The notes beneath the pieces are model-generated. The model did not search any database, had not been told where the DNA came from, and worked only from the letters and a program-made list of their open reading frames with translations. Below are positions 53,049-62,076 of a DNA stretch of 64,000 bases, piece after piece (within the stretch, counting starts at the first letter, position 1; the number at the start of each line of letters is the position of its first letter). Location: assembly GCF_003591485.1 (NCBI RefSeq), contig NZ_QZCF01000013.1:24049-88048 (forward strand), in the 5' to 3' direction. Made by a program: the position numbers and the translations under genes. This DNA is from Paenibacillus sp. 1011MAR3C5. GTDB lineage: Bacteria; Bacillota; Bacilli; Paenibacillales; Paenibacillaceae.

Positions 53049-54158
53049 GTGTTCTTAAACAGCATTGAATTGCAGAACTACCGCAACTATCGCGAGCTGA
53101 AGCTCGCAACGCCGAATAAAGTGAATGTCTTCCTAGGGCCTAACGCGCAAGGGAAGACGAACTTGCTGGAAGCGATATTCGCGCTGGCACTGTCCAAGTC
53201 TCATCGAACGTCGAAGGACAAGGAACTGATCGGCTGGCAGGGCGATACAGCGAGAATCGCGGGAGAGGTCAGCAAGCGGTACGGCAACGTGACGCTTGAC
53301 TTGACCTATTCCTCCCAAGGCAAGAAAGCTAAGATTAACGGACTGGAGCAGCGCAAGCTGAGCAACTTCATTGGCTCGGTCAATGTGGTGATGTTTGCTC
53401 CGGAAGATTTGGAGATTGTGAAGGGCGCGCCGGGCGTACGCAGAAGATTTCTCGACATGGAGATCGGACAGGTACAGCCCGGTTATTTGCATACGCTGAC
53501 GCAATACGGCAAAGTGCTCCAGCAGCGCAACAACTACCTCAAGACCGCCACGCCCGGCAGCGTGAATACGGCTATGCTCGACGTATGGAATATGCAGCTT
53601 GCCGAGTTCGGTGTTAAAATCATGAAAAAAAGGAAACACTTTATTCATAAATTGGAAACGTTCGCGGAGCAGATCCATGCGGGCATTACAGGCGGCATGG
53701 AGAAGCTCTCCATCCAGTATCGCCCGTCCTTCGATGCGGATGCGCTGCAAGATGAATCTGTTTTATTTGATCAATTTATGATAAAGTTAACACAGGTGAA
53801 AGATCAGGAGATTCGGAGAGGGGTTACGCTTGCGGGACCGCATCGCGACGACCTCGCCTTCTTCATCAACGGCAAGGAAGCTCAAATATTCGGATCGCAG
53901 GGACAGCAGCGCACGACGGCGCTGTCGTTGAAGCTCGCGGAGATCGAGCTGATCAACGAGGAGATCGGCGAATATCCGCTGCTGCTGCTGGACGATGTCT
54001 TGTCGGAGCTTGACCAGAATCGGCAGACGCAGCTGATAGAAACCTTTCAAAGCAAAGTACAGACGTTTATTACAACAACCGGCCTGGAGAGCGTCAATAT
54101 GGCGAAGCTCCAAGATGCCGGTATCTATCATGTGCGTGAAGGCAACGTGACGGTCTAA
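53049..54158 (+). CDS. recF: recombination mediator RecF
   Basis: SMC-like ATPase that helps load RecA at gapped DNA. Walker A LGPNAQGKTNLLEAI (from about residue 29), the ABC signature around GSQGQQRTTALSLKLAE, and Walker B PLLLLDDVLSELD. 369 residues. GTG start with GGGAGG upstream. An inverted-repeat element follows the stop. Confidence 0.97.
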   Translation: MFLNSIELQNYRNYRELKLATPNKVNVFLGPNAQGKTNLLEAIFALALSKSHRTSKDKELIGWQGDTARIAGEVSKRYGNVTLDLTYSSQGKKAKINGLEQRKLSNFIGSVNVVMFAPEDLEIVKGAPGVRRRFLDMEIGQVQPGYLHTLTQYGKVLQQRNNYLKTATPGSVNTAMLDVWNMQLAEFGVKIMKKRKHFIHKLETFAEQIHAGITGGMEKLSIQYRPSFDADALQDESVLFDQFMIKLTQVKDQEIRRGVTLAGPHRDDLAFFINGKEAQIFGSQGQQRTTALSLKLAEIELINEEIGEYPLLLLDDVLSELDQNRQTQLIETFQSKVQTFITTTGLESVNMAKLQDAGIYHVREGNVTV

Positions 54159-54165
54159 TAGTCCG

Positions 54166-54333
54166 TGTTCAAAAAGTCCGGTTTTCAGCACCAAGAAGAT
54201 GGGATGAGGCTAGGAAATGAGGAGCGGAGCGTAGTGGAGCTACGTGAGCACCGAAAGTTCCGGCCGAATGCCATATTCGATGTCGAGTAGGCTTCCTGGT
54301 CGGCTTCGTGATCAAAAGTGGACTTTTTGAACA
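54166..54333. repeat. MITE-like inverted-repeat element between recF and remB
   Basis: About 168 bases bounded by perfect 13-bp inverted repeats GTTCAAAAAGTCC (54167-54179) and GGACTTTTTGAAC (54320-54332). Imperfect similarity extends to about 30 bases inward. There is no coding frame inside. Outside the ends, CTAATAGTCCG and CTAATGACTCG are similar but not a clean target duplication. The form is that of a non-autonomous transposable repeat, or a repeat with strong hairpin potential. Confidence 0.7.
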
Positions 54334-54374
54334 ACCTCTAATGACTCGGGCGAATAAGGAGAAGTGAACCGGAA

Positions 54375-54626
54375 ATGTATATTCATTTGGGCGGAGAGAA
54401 AATTATCCGCGCGGCCGAGCTGGTGGCGATATTCGATATTTCCATCGAGCAATCTTCCAAGCTGTCCAAGCAATTCGTCGCGGGCGCGCGCAAGCGCAAG
54501 GACGTGGAGACGATCGGCGAAGAAGAGCCGAAGTCCATTGTCGTCACGCAGAAGAAAATATATTATTCGCCGATATCATCCTCTACGCTCAAGAAGCGAG
54601 CACATCATTTTGCGGCGAATGGATAA
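54375..54626 (+). CDS. remB: extracellular matrix regulator RemB (DUF370)
   Basis: An 83-residue DUF370 protein (YaaB), which in B. subtilis promotes biofilm matrix gene expression. It begins MYIHLGGEKIIRAAELVAIF and ends in a basic region SSSTLKKRAHHF. It lies between recF and gyrB as in B. subtilis. Confidence 0.94.
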   Translation: MYIHLGGEKIIRAAELVAIFDISIEQSSKLSKQFVAGARKRKDVETIGEEEPKSIVVTQKKIYYSPISSSTLKKRAHHFAANG

Positions 54627-54664
54627 CGAACAGGAAGAGCAGTTGAGAGGAGCAGTGAACTTGC

Positions 54665-56575
54665 ATGTCTTTGGAACAGCATACGTATGACGAGAGTCAG
54701 ATACAGGTCCTGGAAGGATTAGAGGCGGTACGCAAACGTCCCGGAATGTATATCGGCTCCACCAGCGGGAAAGGCCTTCACCACCTGGTATGGGAGGTCG
54801 TCGATAACAGTATCGACGAAGCGCTGGCCGGCCATTGCACCAAGATCGATGTTATCGTTCACGAGAATAACAGCATTACCGTCATAGATAACGGCCGGGG
54901 TATTCCGGTCGGCATGAATACAAAGCTGCAGAAGTCGACGCTGGAGGTCGTGATGACCGTCCTTCACGCAGGCGGCAAATTCGGCGGCGAAGGCTATAAA
55001 GTATCCGGCGGTCTGCATGGCGTCGGCGTATCCGTCGTGAACGCGCTGTCGGAGCATGTTAACGTGCAAGTCAGCCGCGACGGCAAGGTTTATCAGCAAG
55101 AATACCGCAGGGGCATTCCGCAATATGATGTCAAGATCATTGGGGATACGGAGACGACAGGTACGCGCACGACCTTTTTGCCTGACACCGAGATCTTTAC
55201 CGAGACTACGGTCTATGAATACGAGATTCTGCAAAACCGGATTCGCGAGCTGGCGTTCCTGAACAAAGGCATTGAGATTACGCTAACGGACGAGCGTACA
55301 GATGTGTCCAATTCGTTCAAGTATGACGGCGGACTCAATGAGTTTGTCTTGTTCCTGAACCGGAACCGTGAAGCGCTGCATGAGACGCCGATCTATGTAG
55401 AGGGCTCGAAGGACCATATCCAGGTCGAGGTTGCTCTGCAGTACAACGACAGCTATAGCGAGAATATCTATTCCTTCGCGAACAATATCAACACGCATGA
55501 GGGCGGAACGCATGAGTCCGGCTTCAAGAGCGCGCTGACGCGTATTATTAACGATTACGCCCGCAAGTCCAACTTGATCAAGGACAATGATTCCAACTTC
55601 TCCGGCGATGATGTGCGTGAGGGTCTTACGGCGATCATTTCCGTGAAGATTCCTGAGCCGCAATTCGAAGGCCAGACGAAGACAAAGCTCGGCAACAGTG
55701 AAGTTCGCGGCATTGTGGAATCGTTCTTTGCCGAGAAGTTCCAGGAGTTCCTCGAAGAGAATCCGGGCGTATCCCGCCGTATCGTCGAGAAGGGTCTTCA
55801 AGCTGCGCGTGCTCGTGAAGCAGCGCGCAAAGCGCGTGAGCTGACGCGCCGCAAGAGCGCGCTGGAAGTAGGCTCGCTGCCTGGCAAGCTGGCTGACTGC
55901 TCGTCCAAGGATGCATCGATCAGCGAGCTGTACATTGTCGAAGGCGACTCCGCAGGCGGCTCTGCGAAGCAAGGCCGCGATCGTCATTTCCAGGCGATTC
56001 TGCCGCTGCGGGGCAAGATCCTGAACGTTGAGAAGGCCCGTCTGGACCGTATTCTCGGCAATGCCGAGATTCGCGCGATCATTACGGCGCTCGGCACAGG
56101 CATCAGCGATGACTTCGATATCGCGAAGGCTCGTTATCACAAGATTATTATTATGACGGATGCCGACGTCGACGGCGCGCATATTCGTACGCTGCTGCTG
56201 ACCTTCTTCTATCGCTACATGCGCCAGATTATCGAGGCGGGCTTCGTCTACATCGCCCAGCCGCCGCTCTTCAAGATTGAGCGCAATAAGGTTGTCCGCT
56301 ACGCGCTGACGGAGAAGGAAAGAGATGTCGTGCTCGCCGAATTTGGCGAAGGCGTCAAAGTGAACATCCAGCGCTACAAGGGACTAGGCGAGATGGATGC
56401 CGTCCAGCTATGGGAGACGACGATGGATCCGGAGAGCCGGTCCATGCTGCAAGTGTCGATCCAAGATGCGATCGAAGCCGACACGATCTTCGATACGCTT
56501 ATGGGCGACAACGTCGAGCCGCGCCGCGAGTTCATTCAGAAATATGCAAAATATGTAACGAACCTGGATTTTTAA
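54665..56575 (+). CDS. gyrB: DNA gyrase subunit B
   Basis: ATPase subunit of gyrase, which introduces negative supercoils. GHKL ATPase domain (LEAVRKRPGMYIGSTS, DNGRGIPV, GGLHGVG), transducer, and TOPRIM with EGDSAGGSAKQGRDR and the DADVDGAHIRTL metal site. 636 residues, ending QKYAKYVTNLDF. A terminator follows, so it is transcribed apart from gyrA. Confidence 0.99.
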   Translation: MSLEQHTYDESQIQVLEGLEAVRKRPGMYIGSTSGKGLHHLVWEVVDNSIDEALAGHCTKIDVIVHENNSITVIDNGRGIPVGMNTKLQKSTLEVVMTVLHAGGKFGGEGYKVSGGLHGVGVSVVNALSEHVNVQVSRDGKVYQQEYRRGIPQYDVKIIGDTETTGTRTTFLPDTEIFTETTVYEYEILQNRIRELAFLNKGIEITLTDERTDVSNSFKYDGGLNEFVLFLNRNREALHETPIYVEGSKDHIQVEVALQYNDSYSENIYSFANNINTHEGGTHESGFKSALTRIINDYARKSNLIKDNDSNFSGDDVREGLTAIISVKIPEPQFEGQTKTKLGNSEVRGIVESFFAEKFQEFLEENPGVSRRIVEKGLQAARAREAARKARELTRRKSALEVGSLPGKLADCSSKDASISELYIVEGDSAGGSAKQGRDRHFQAILPLRGKILNVEKARLDRILGNAEIRAIITALGTGISDDFDIAKARYHKIIIMTDADVDGAHIRTLLLTFFYRYMRQIIEAGFVYIAQPPLFKIERNKVVRYALTEKERDVVLAEFGEGVKVNIQRYKGLGEMDAVQLWETTMDPESRSMLQVSIQDAIEADTIFDTLMGDNVEPRREFIQKYAKYVTNLDF

Positions 56576-56583
56576 TCATAGCG

Positions 56584-56617
56584 AAAGAGCAGCCCTTGGG
56601 AGCTGCTCTTTTTTTGT
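56584..56617 (+). terminator. Rho-independent terminator of gyrB
   Basis: AAAGAGCAGC / GCTGCTCTTT stem, 8-base loop, then U-rich run, 8 bases after the gyrB stop. Confidence 0.92.
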
Positions 56618-56707
56618 GCGATGGGATTGCGTGCCGTCAATATGCTTGCAAGGAGCCCAAAGGCGAGAACGCGCTGCCGTTCTGTCAACTAAGGCCGGAC
56701 GATATGG

Positions 56708-57487
56708 CTAGCGACCGGAGCTTTTGGCTTTCATTCCGCCATAGGCCAGTGAATACTTGCGGACTTTCCGGTAGATGCTTTTGTCGGACAATATCTTGTA
56801 AATATAGGGATGCGGCTTCGTATTCACTTCAAGCACCCATGGATGCAGCTTCGTATCGATCGCAACGTCGGCTCCAAGCTCCTTGAGATTCGGATAAGCG
56901 GTACTGAGCTGGCGGCCGATCGCCGTGCCTAGCTTCTTCAGCCGACTGCTGTATGCGCTAATTTCGGCGGGGGAGAGATGCGCCGACATCAGCTTCTCGA
57001 AGGTCATTATCGTCCCGCCGCTATGGTAGTTCGTGACCACGTTGCGCGGAGCCGACAAGCGTCCGATAATGGCCGTCGTCTCCCATTTGTTTTGCAAGTT
57101 CTTTTGCACCATGACGCGGATATCGAAGCGCCGCTTCTGATGCTTCAGCAGATGGACCCCCTTTTGTATGAGGTAGCCCTTCTTGCCGGTGTAGCGCTGC
57201 AATCCTTCGTAAAGTACGTCGAACGTCGCAGCGAAGCGGCCGTCCTTCTGGATTTGATAGCGATAGCCTTGGGAGGGCTCGGATGTTTTCTCCACGCGGA
57301 TGACGCCTTTGCCGAAGGTTCCGCTGTCCGGCTTCACATAGACCATCTCATACTCATCCAGCATGGAGCGAAGTGTCTCGCGATTGAATCGTTTCGTGTG
57401 CGGAACGTATTGGCGCAGGTCGCTGGCTCTGTTCAGAACCTTTGTTTTCGCCCATTTGCTCCTAACGCGCTGAATCGCCAACGTCAT
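56708..57487 (-). CDS. YheC/YheD-family ATP-grasp protein (spore coat-associated)
   Basis: ATP-grasp fold protein of a family described as endospore coat-associated in Bacillus. It shows MVYVKPDSGTFGKGVIRV (nucleotide-binding lysine and glycine loop), FDIRVMVQKN, and LGADVAIDTKLHPWVLEVNTKPH, the metal-binding end of the ATP-grasp domain (E and N present). Substrate unknown. ATG at 57487 has AGAGGTGAT just upstream; a TTG at 57505 is an alternative. It is the only minus-strand gene right of dnaA and it splits gyrB from gyrA. Confidence 0.87.
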   Translation of the reverse strand: MTLAIQRVRSKWAKTKVLNRASDLRQYVPHTKRFNRETLRSMLDEYEMVYVKPDSGTFGKGVIRVEKTSEPSQGYRYQIQKDGRFAATFDVLYEGLQRYTGKKGYLIQKGVHLLKHQKRRFDIRVMVQKNLQNKWETTAIIGRLSAPRNVVTNYHSGGTIMTFEKLMSAHLSPAEISAYSSRLKKLGTAIGRQLSTAYPNLKELGADVAIDTKLHPWVLEVNTKPHPYIYKILSDKSIYRKVRKYSLAYGGMKAKSSGR

Positions 57488-57505
57488 ATCACCTCTTCTT
57501 TTCAA

Positions 57506-57817
57506 ACATAATGGTTTTGGATCGGAATCGCCCGGGGTTCAATCCTGAATCTATAAGCAATATTTCTTGGTCTCAGCTGGCTTGACACAAGACAGACACT
57601 GGAATGAATGGTATAATAAAAGTTGGGTCTGTTTACTTTATGACGTTTTTTTTGAGATGGAGAGTGAAAGTTGGCCTATTTTTTGCCGATTCTTCATGTA
57701 AGGGACAGATAACCAGGAACATAGCCCAAGCTAGGTTTATATGTACTGCTTTTGTGAAAGTAATATAATGGAATTCCTATTTGGGCAATCAGATAGATCA
57801 CGTCAGGGAGGTAAAGC
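57506..57817 (+). promoter_or_regulatory. gyrA upstream region with two candidate promoters
   Basis: About 310 bases without a gene. TATAAT at 57612-57617 carries TGG in front (extended -10) and AAGACA 17 bases upstream. A second TATAAT at 57764-57769 has only a poor -35. The perfect TTGACA at 57583-57588 is 23 bases from the first -10, too far. The yheC-like promoter must lie at the left end on the other strand. AT-rich, otherwise nothing seen. Confidence 0.5.
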
Positions 57818-60337
57818 ATGGCGGAAGAACAACGAATGTCAGTGACAGACCGCGATATCGGTACGGAGATGCGAGATTCCTTTATGGACTATGCGATGAG
57901 TATCATCGTAAGCCGCGCGTTGCCTGATGTAAGGGACGGGCTTAAGCCGGTGCATCGGCGTATTCTGTATGCAATGTCTGAACTGGGCATGTCACCGGAC
58001 AAGCCTCACAAGAAGTCGGCGAGAATCGTGGGCGAGGTTATCGGCAAGTATCATCCTCATGGCGATTCGGCAGTCTATGAATCCATGGTCAGGATGGCGC
58101 AGGACTTCTCCATGCGCTATATGCTCGTTGACGGACATGGCAACTTTGGTTCGATCGACGGTGATATGGCGGCAGCCATGCGTTACACGGAAGCACGCTT
58201 ATCCAAGATGGCGATGGAGCTTCTGCGGGATATTAACAAAGAAACCATTGATTTTGCGCCGAACTATGACGGCGAGGAGCATGAGCCAGTGGTTCTGCCT
58301 TCGAGGTTCCCGAACCTGCTCGTCAACGGCGTTACCGGCATTGCCGTAGGTATGGCGACCAATATACCGCCACATAATTTGAATGAAGTCATTGACGGCA
58401 CGCAGGCGCTTATCCGCAATCCGGATATAACGCCACTCGAGCTGATGGAATATGTGAAGGGACCGGACTTCCCGACGGCAGCTTTCGTTATGGGGCACAG
58501 CGGTATTCGTCAGGCTTACCTGACGGGTCGCGGCTCCGTGACCATGCGCGCACGCGCGACGATCGAGGAAGACGGCGGCAAGGCGCGTATTATTGTGCAT
58601 GAGCTTCCTTACCAGGTCATTAAGGCCCGGTTGGTGGAGAAGATTGCCGAGCTGGTACGCGAGAAGAAGATTGAAGGCATCACAGATCTTCGCGATGAGT
58701 CGGATCGCAACGGCATGCGCGTCGTGATCGAGCTTCGCCGTGATGTGAATCCAAGTGTCGTGCTGAACAATCTATACAAGCAGACACAGCTGCAATCCAA
58801 CTTCGGCATTAACATGCTGGCGCTGGTTAACGGCGAGCCGAAGACGTTGAATTTGCGAGATATGCTGTATCATTACTTGCAGCATCAGATCGAAGTTATC
58901 CGTCGCCGTACGGAATACGATCTGAAGAAAGCGGAAGCCCGCGCTCATATTCTGGAAGGCTTGCGCATTGCGCTTGACCATCTGGATGAAGTCATTGCGC
59001 TCATTCGTGCTTCTCAGACAGCGGATGAAGCCCGCGAAGGCTTGATCACGCGCTTCTCGCTTACGCATGAGCAAGCGCAAGCGATTCTGGACATGCGTCT
59101 TCAACGCCTGACAGGCCTCGAGCGCGACAAGATCGAAGCGGAATATGCTGAGCTGATGAGGAAGATTGCGGAATACAAAGCAATTCTTGCTGACGAGCAG
59201 CTTGTGCTTGATATTATCAGCACCGAGCTGAACGAGATCAAGGAGAGATTCGGAGACGAGCGCCGTACTGAGATTACGGCAAGCGACGAAGAAATTCTCG
59301 ATGAGGATCTGATCCCGCGTGAGGACGTAATTATCTCGATTACGCATTCCGGCTACATCAAGCGTCTGCCTGTTACGACGTACCGCAGCCAGAAGCGCGG
59401 AGGCAAGGGCGTAGTCGGCATGGATACGAAGGAGCACGACTTCGTCGAGCATCTCTTCGTCTCCAACACGCATCACTTCTTGCTCTTCTTCACGAACAAG
59501 GGCAAAGTGTACAAGCTGAAGGCATACGAGATTCCGGACCTCAGCCGCACGGCAAGAGGAACGCCGATTATCAACCTGATTCAGATCGAGCAGGGTGAGA
59601 CGGTTAATGCGGTGATCCCGGTACAAGCCTTCGACTCCGAGCATTATCTGTTCTTCGCGACCAGACAAGGCGTCGTGAAGAAGACGCCGCTCGATGACTA
59701 CGTCAATATCCGTAAGGTCGGCCTCATTGCCATCTCCTTGCGCGAGGATGACGATCTGATCGGCGTGAAGCTGACGGACGGCAACCAGGAGATTATTATG
59801 GGTACGGCTCAAGGCATGTCGATCCGCTTCTCCGAGCAGGATGTCCGCTCCATGGGACGTTCCGCTACAGGCGTGAAGGGTATCGGTCTTGATGATGACG
59901 ATGCGGTTATCGATATGGACGTTGTCGTAATGGATAAAGACGTGCTGATCGTAACCTCCAAAGGCTACGGCAAACGTACGCCGATTAGCGAGTACCGGAT
60001 TCAGAATCGTGGCGGAAAAGGCATCAAGACGCTGAACGTGACGGATAAGAACGGACCGATCGTCTCGCTGAAAGTCGTAGAGAACGATGAGGACTTGATG
60101 ATCATGACCGCGCTTGGCACACTTATTCGGACCAGCATGGAGGGAATCTCCACGATGGGCCGTAATACGCAGGGCGTCCGGTTGATCCATACGCGTGAGG
60201 ATGACACGGTTGCGACCGTAACGCGAGTCGCCCGCAGTGAAGTGAATGATGGCGAATCGGAAGAAGACGGACTGGAAGAAGGCGCTGAGGGCATTGAAGG
60301 CGCAGAAGGCACAGAAGGCCCTTCCGTCTCTGAATAA
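57818..60337 (+). CDS. gyrA: DNA gyrase subunit A
   Basis: DNA-breaking and rejoining subunit of gyrase. Catalytic tyrosine Y123 (MRYTEARL). The quinolone region reads HGDSAVYE (S84, E88), the form of susceptible Gram-positives. Six-bladed C-terminal wrapping domain with the GyrA box SQKRGGKG. 839 residues ending in an acidic Glu/Gly-rich tail. GGGAGG lies 6-7 bases before the ATG. Confidence 0.99.
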   Translation: MAEEQRMSVTDRDIGTEMRDSFMDYAMSIIVSRALPDVRDGLKPVHRRILYAMSELGMSPDKPHKKSARIVGEVIGKYHPHGDSAVYESMVRMAQDFSMRYMLVDGHGNFGSIDGDMAAAMRYTEARLSKMAMELLRDINKETIDFAPNYDGEEHEPVVLPSRFPNLLVNGVTGIAVGMATNIPPHNLNEVIDGTQALIRNPDITPLELMEYVKGPDFPTAAFVMGHSGIRQAYLTGRGSVTMRARATIEEDGGKARIIVHELPYQVIKARLVEKIAELVREKKIEGITDLRDESDRNGMRVVIELRRDVNPSVVLNNLYKQTQLQSNFGINMLALVNGEPKTLNLRDMLYHYLQHQIEVIRRRTEYDLKKAEARAHILEGLRIALDHLDEVIALIRASQTADEAREGLITRFSLTHEQAQAILDMRLQRLTGLERDKIEAEYAELMRKIAEYKAILADEQLVLDIISTELNEIKERFGDERRTEITASDEEILDEDLIPREDVIISITHSGYIKRLPVTTYRSQKRGGKGVVGMDTKEHDFVEHLFVSNTHHFLLFFTNKGKVYKLKAYEIPDLSRTARGTPIINLIQIEQGETVNAVIPVQAFDSEHYLFFATRQGVVKKTPLDDYVNIRKVGLIAISLREDDDLIGVKLTDGNQEIIMGTAQGMSIRFSEQDVRSMGRSATGVKGIGLDDDDAVIDMDVVVMDKDVLIVTSKGYGKRTPISEYRIQNRGGKGIKTLNVTDKNGPIVSLKVVENDEDLMIMTALGTLIRTSMEGISTMGRNTQGVRLIHTREDDTVATVTRVARSEVNDGESEEDGLEEGAEGIEGAEGTEGPSVSE

Positions 60338-60372
60338 ATGGATAAATCCAGCACACAGGGGAGGGGACTTCC

Positions 60373-61449
60373 GTGGGAACAGTAGCAGTTGCGCAACTTA
60401 AGCTTGGCGACAAGATCGGAGAAGATGTCCTCACCCCGCTTGGGAGCGTTTTGTTTCAGAAGGGTAAGGTTATCACTTCGAAGGAAATCGACATACTGCA
60501 GGCTTTTCTCGTAACCAGCGTTACGGTAGTGAACAGCTTCAGCGAATCGAAGGCCGGCGATGAGAAGGCGGAAGAGAAAGATGGCGCGGGGGCAAAGGGG
60601 CAGCTACCGGCTACCCCATTGCAACGCGAATACGAGAAGATGATCGACGTGCTCCGGCATGTGTTCAACTCCTACATTACGGGACAAGGCATGCCGATCA
60701 TGGATATTCGCACGCAGTTGGAGCGGCTGCTCCAGCATATTGCGGATTATAAGATTCTTACATTCGCGCCAAGAACGTTCCAGGAACGCGATTATTTGCT
60801 TCATAATAGTGTGACATCAGCCATGACATCCTATCTGATTGCACAATGGGTCGGGCAGCCGCAGAAGGAATGGATGCAGGTCGCCCTGGCCGGCCTTCTG
60901 AAGGATATTGGCAACGTACGCATTGATCGAAGCATTTTGTCCAAGCCCAATGCGCTTACGCAAGATGAGAAGGAAGAGATGAAGCGTCATACTGTGCTCG
61001 GCTATCAGCTGCTCAAGAATGTCGCAGCGCTGAATGAAGGCGTAAAGCTTGCGGCGCTGCAGCATCATGAGAAGGTAGACGGTACAGGCTATCCGCTCGG
61101 CATCGATTCCAGCAAGATTCATCCCTACGCCAAGATCGTCAGCATTGCGGATATCTTCCATGCGATGACGCTGAATAAGTCGTATCGCAAAGCGGCGTCG
61201 CCTTACCTGGTGCTGGAACAAATTCAGAGCGATGCCTTCGGTAAGCTGGACCCCGGCTATGTCAGAACGTTCGTCGAGAGAGTTACGCAATTCCATAACG
61301 GCACGGTTGTTCGCCTGAGCGACGACCGGATTGGGGAGATCGTATTCTCGGAACGGACGCATCCGACGCGGCCATGGGTATCCATTAATGGCGTCATCGA
61401 AAATTTAACGGTTGCACGGCATCTTCATATCAAGGAAGTTGTGAAGTAA
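60373..61449 (+). CDS. HD-GYP-like protein with altered HD motif
   Basis: A 358-residue protein related to c-di-GMP phosphodiesterases. The GYP part is intact (HHEKVDGTGYP, H231/H232; then SIADIFHAMT with D260), and H144 and H206 are present. The eponymous HDIGK reads KDIGN (K177-D178), so a metal-binding histidine is missing. An N-terminal beta region (1-55), an acidic Lys/Glu linker (56-77) and a C-terminal 50-residue domain frame it. Directly after gyrA, GGGGAGG before its GTG. It may be catalytically altered or a sensor. Confidence 0.9.
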   Translation: MGTVAVAQLKLGDKIGEDVLTPLGSVLFQKGKVITSKEIDILQAFLVTSVTVVNSFSESKAGDEKAEEKDGAGAKGQLPATPLQREYEKMIDVLRHVFNSYITGQGMPIMDIRTQLERLLQHIADYKILTFAPRTFQERDYLLHNSVTSAMTSYLIAQWVGQPQKEWMQVALAGLLKDIGNVRIDRSILSKPNALTQDEKEEMKRHTVLGYQLLKNVAALNEGVKLAALQHHEKVDGTGYPLGIDSSKIHPYAKIVSIADIFHAMTLNKSYRKAASPYLVLEQIQSDAFGKLDPGYVRTFVERVTQFHNGTVVRLSDDRIGEIVFSERTHPTRPWVSINGVIENLTVARHLHIKEVVK

Positions 61450-61470
61450 TCGTATATGCACCATCTACAG

Positions 61471-61528
61471 CAAGCCTATCGATCATTTCCGGAAAAATGG
61501 GAAATGGAGATAGGCTTGTTCTTTTTTT
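61471..61528 (+). terminator. Rho-independent terminator of the HD-GYP-like gene
   Basis: CAAGCCTATC / GATAGGCTTG stem enclosing a smaller ATTTCC/GGAAAT stem, followed by a long U run. It lies about 22 bases after the stop. Confidence 0.88.
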
Positions 61529-61537
61529 GTGCGGAAG

Positions 61538-61566
61538 TGTAACGAAAGGCTGCGGAGTGTCGACTA
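61538..61566 (+). promoter_or_regulatory. candidate ECF promoter of the sigma factor operon
   Basis: TGTAAC (61538-61543), 17 bases, CGACTA (61561-61566) resembles the AAC / CG-TA pattern recognised by ECF sigma factors such as SigM and SigW. It lies 21 bases before the sigma gene start. Autoregulation is typical of such operons, but the match is not perfect. Confidence 0.45.
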
Positions 61567-61587
61567 AATAAGGGAAGGGGGGCAGCG

Positions 61588-62076
61588 ATGAAGCAGATTG
61601 AGCGGTTATATCGAGAATATAAGCAAGATGTGTATCATTATGTGCTGTCCCTGACGAACAATCCTTCTCTTGCGGATGACCTGTTATCCGAAACCTTTAT
61701 TAGCGCGATAAAGTCGATCCATCGTTTTAAAGGGCAGTCTTCTCTAAAAACATGGCTATGCTCCATTGCCAGACATAAGTGGCTGGACCATCTGAAGAGG
61801 CAGAAGGCCAGCGTTGAATATAACGACCTTCTTCAACTGTACGTGGCAACAAGTATAGAAGGCCATATGATAACGGCCGAGCTTGCGGAATATGTACTTG
61901 TCTTGCTGCAGGAGAAGGATGAGCGAACCCGGGCTGTTATCGGGATGCGGGTCGAAGGCTACAGCTATGCCGAAATTGCGGAACGACAGGGCATATCGGA
62001 GAGCTCCGCGCGCGTGATTGATTTTCGCACAAAAAAATGGCTGAAGGAACGGCTTGCAAAGGAGGATTGGCTATGA
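61588..62076 (+). CDS. ECF-type RNA polymerase sigma factor
   Basis: A 162-residue sigma-70 family factor with region 2 (residues 1-75, ADDLLSETFISAIKSIHRFKG, KTWLCSIARHKWLDHLK) and region 4 (about 105-155, EGYSYAEIAERQGISESSAR). No region 1 or 3. It overlaps the next gene by 4 bases (ATGA), pointing to translational coupling with its likely anti-sigma factor. Confidence 0.94.
   Translation: MKQIERLYREYKQDVYHYVLSLTNNPSLADDLLSETFISAIKSIHRFKGQSSLKTWLCSIARHKWLDHLKRQKASVEYNDLLQLYVATSIEGHMITAELAEYVLVLLQEKDERTRAVIGMRVEGYSYAEIAERQGISESSARVIDFRTKKWLKERLAKEDWL

Noticed and set aside
57583..57617. TTGACA and TATAAT upstream of gyrA as one promoter
   Set aside because: The spacer would be 23 bases, too long for sigma-A; an extended -10 with a different -35 is more likely.
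58772..60190. 472-codon open frame antisense to gyrA
   Set aside because: It mirrors the gyrA codon pattern, has no protein family features, and lies wholly inside an essential gene. The same holds for the 299-codon frame antisense to gyrB (55283-56182).
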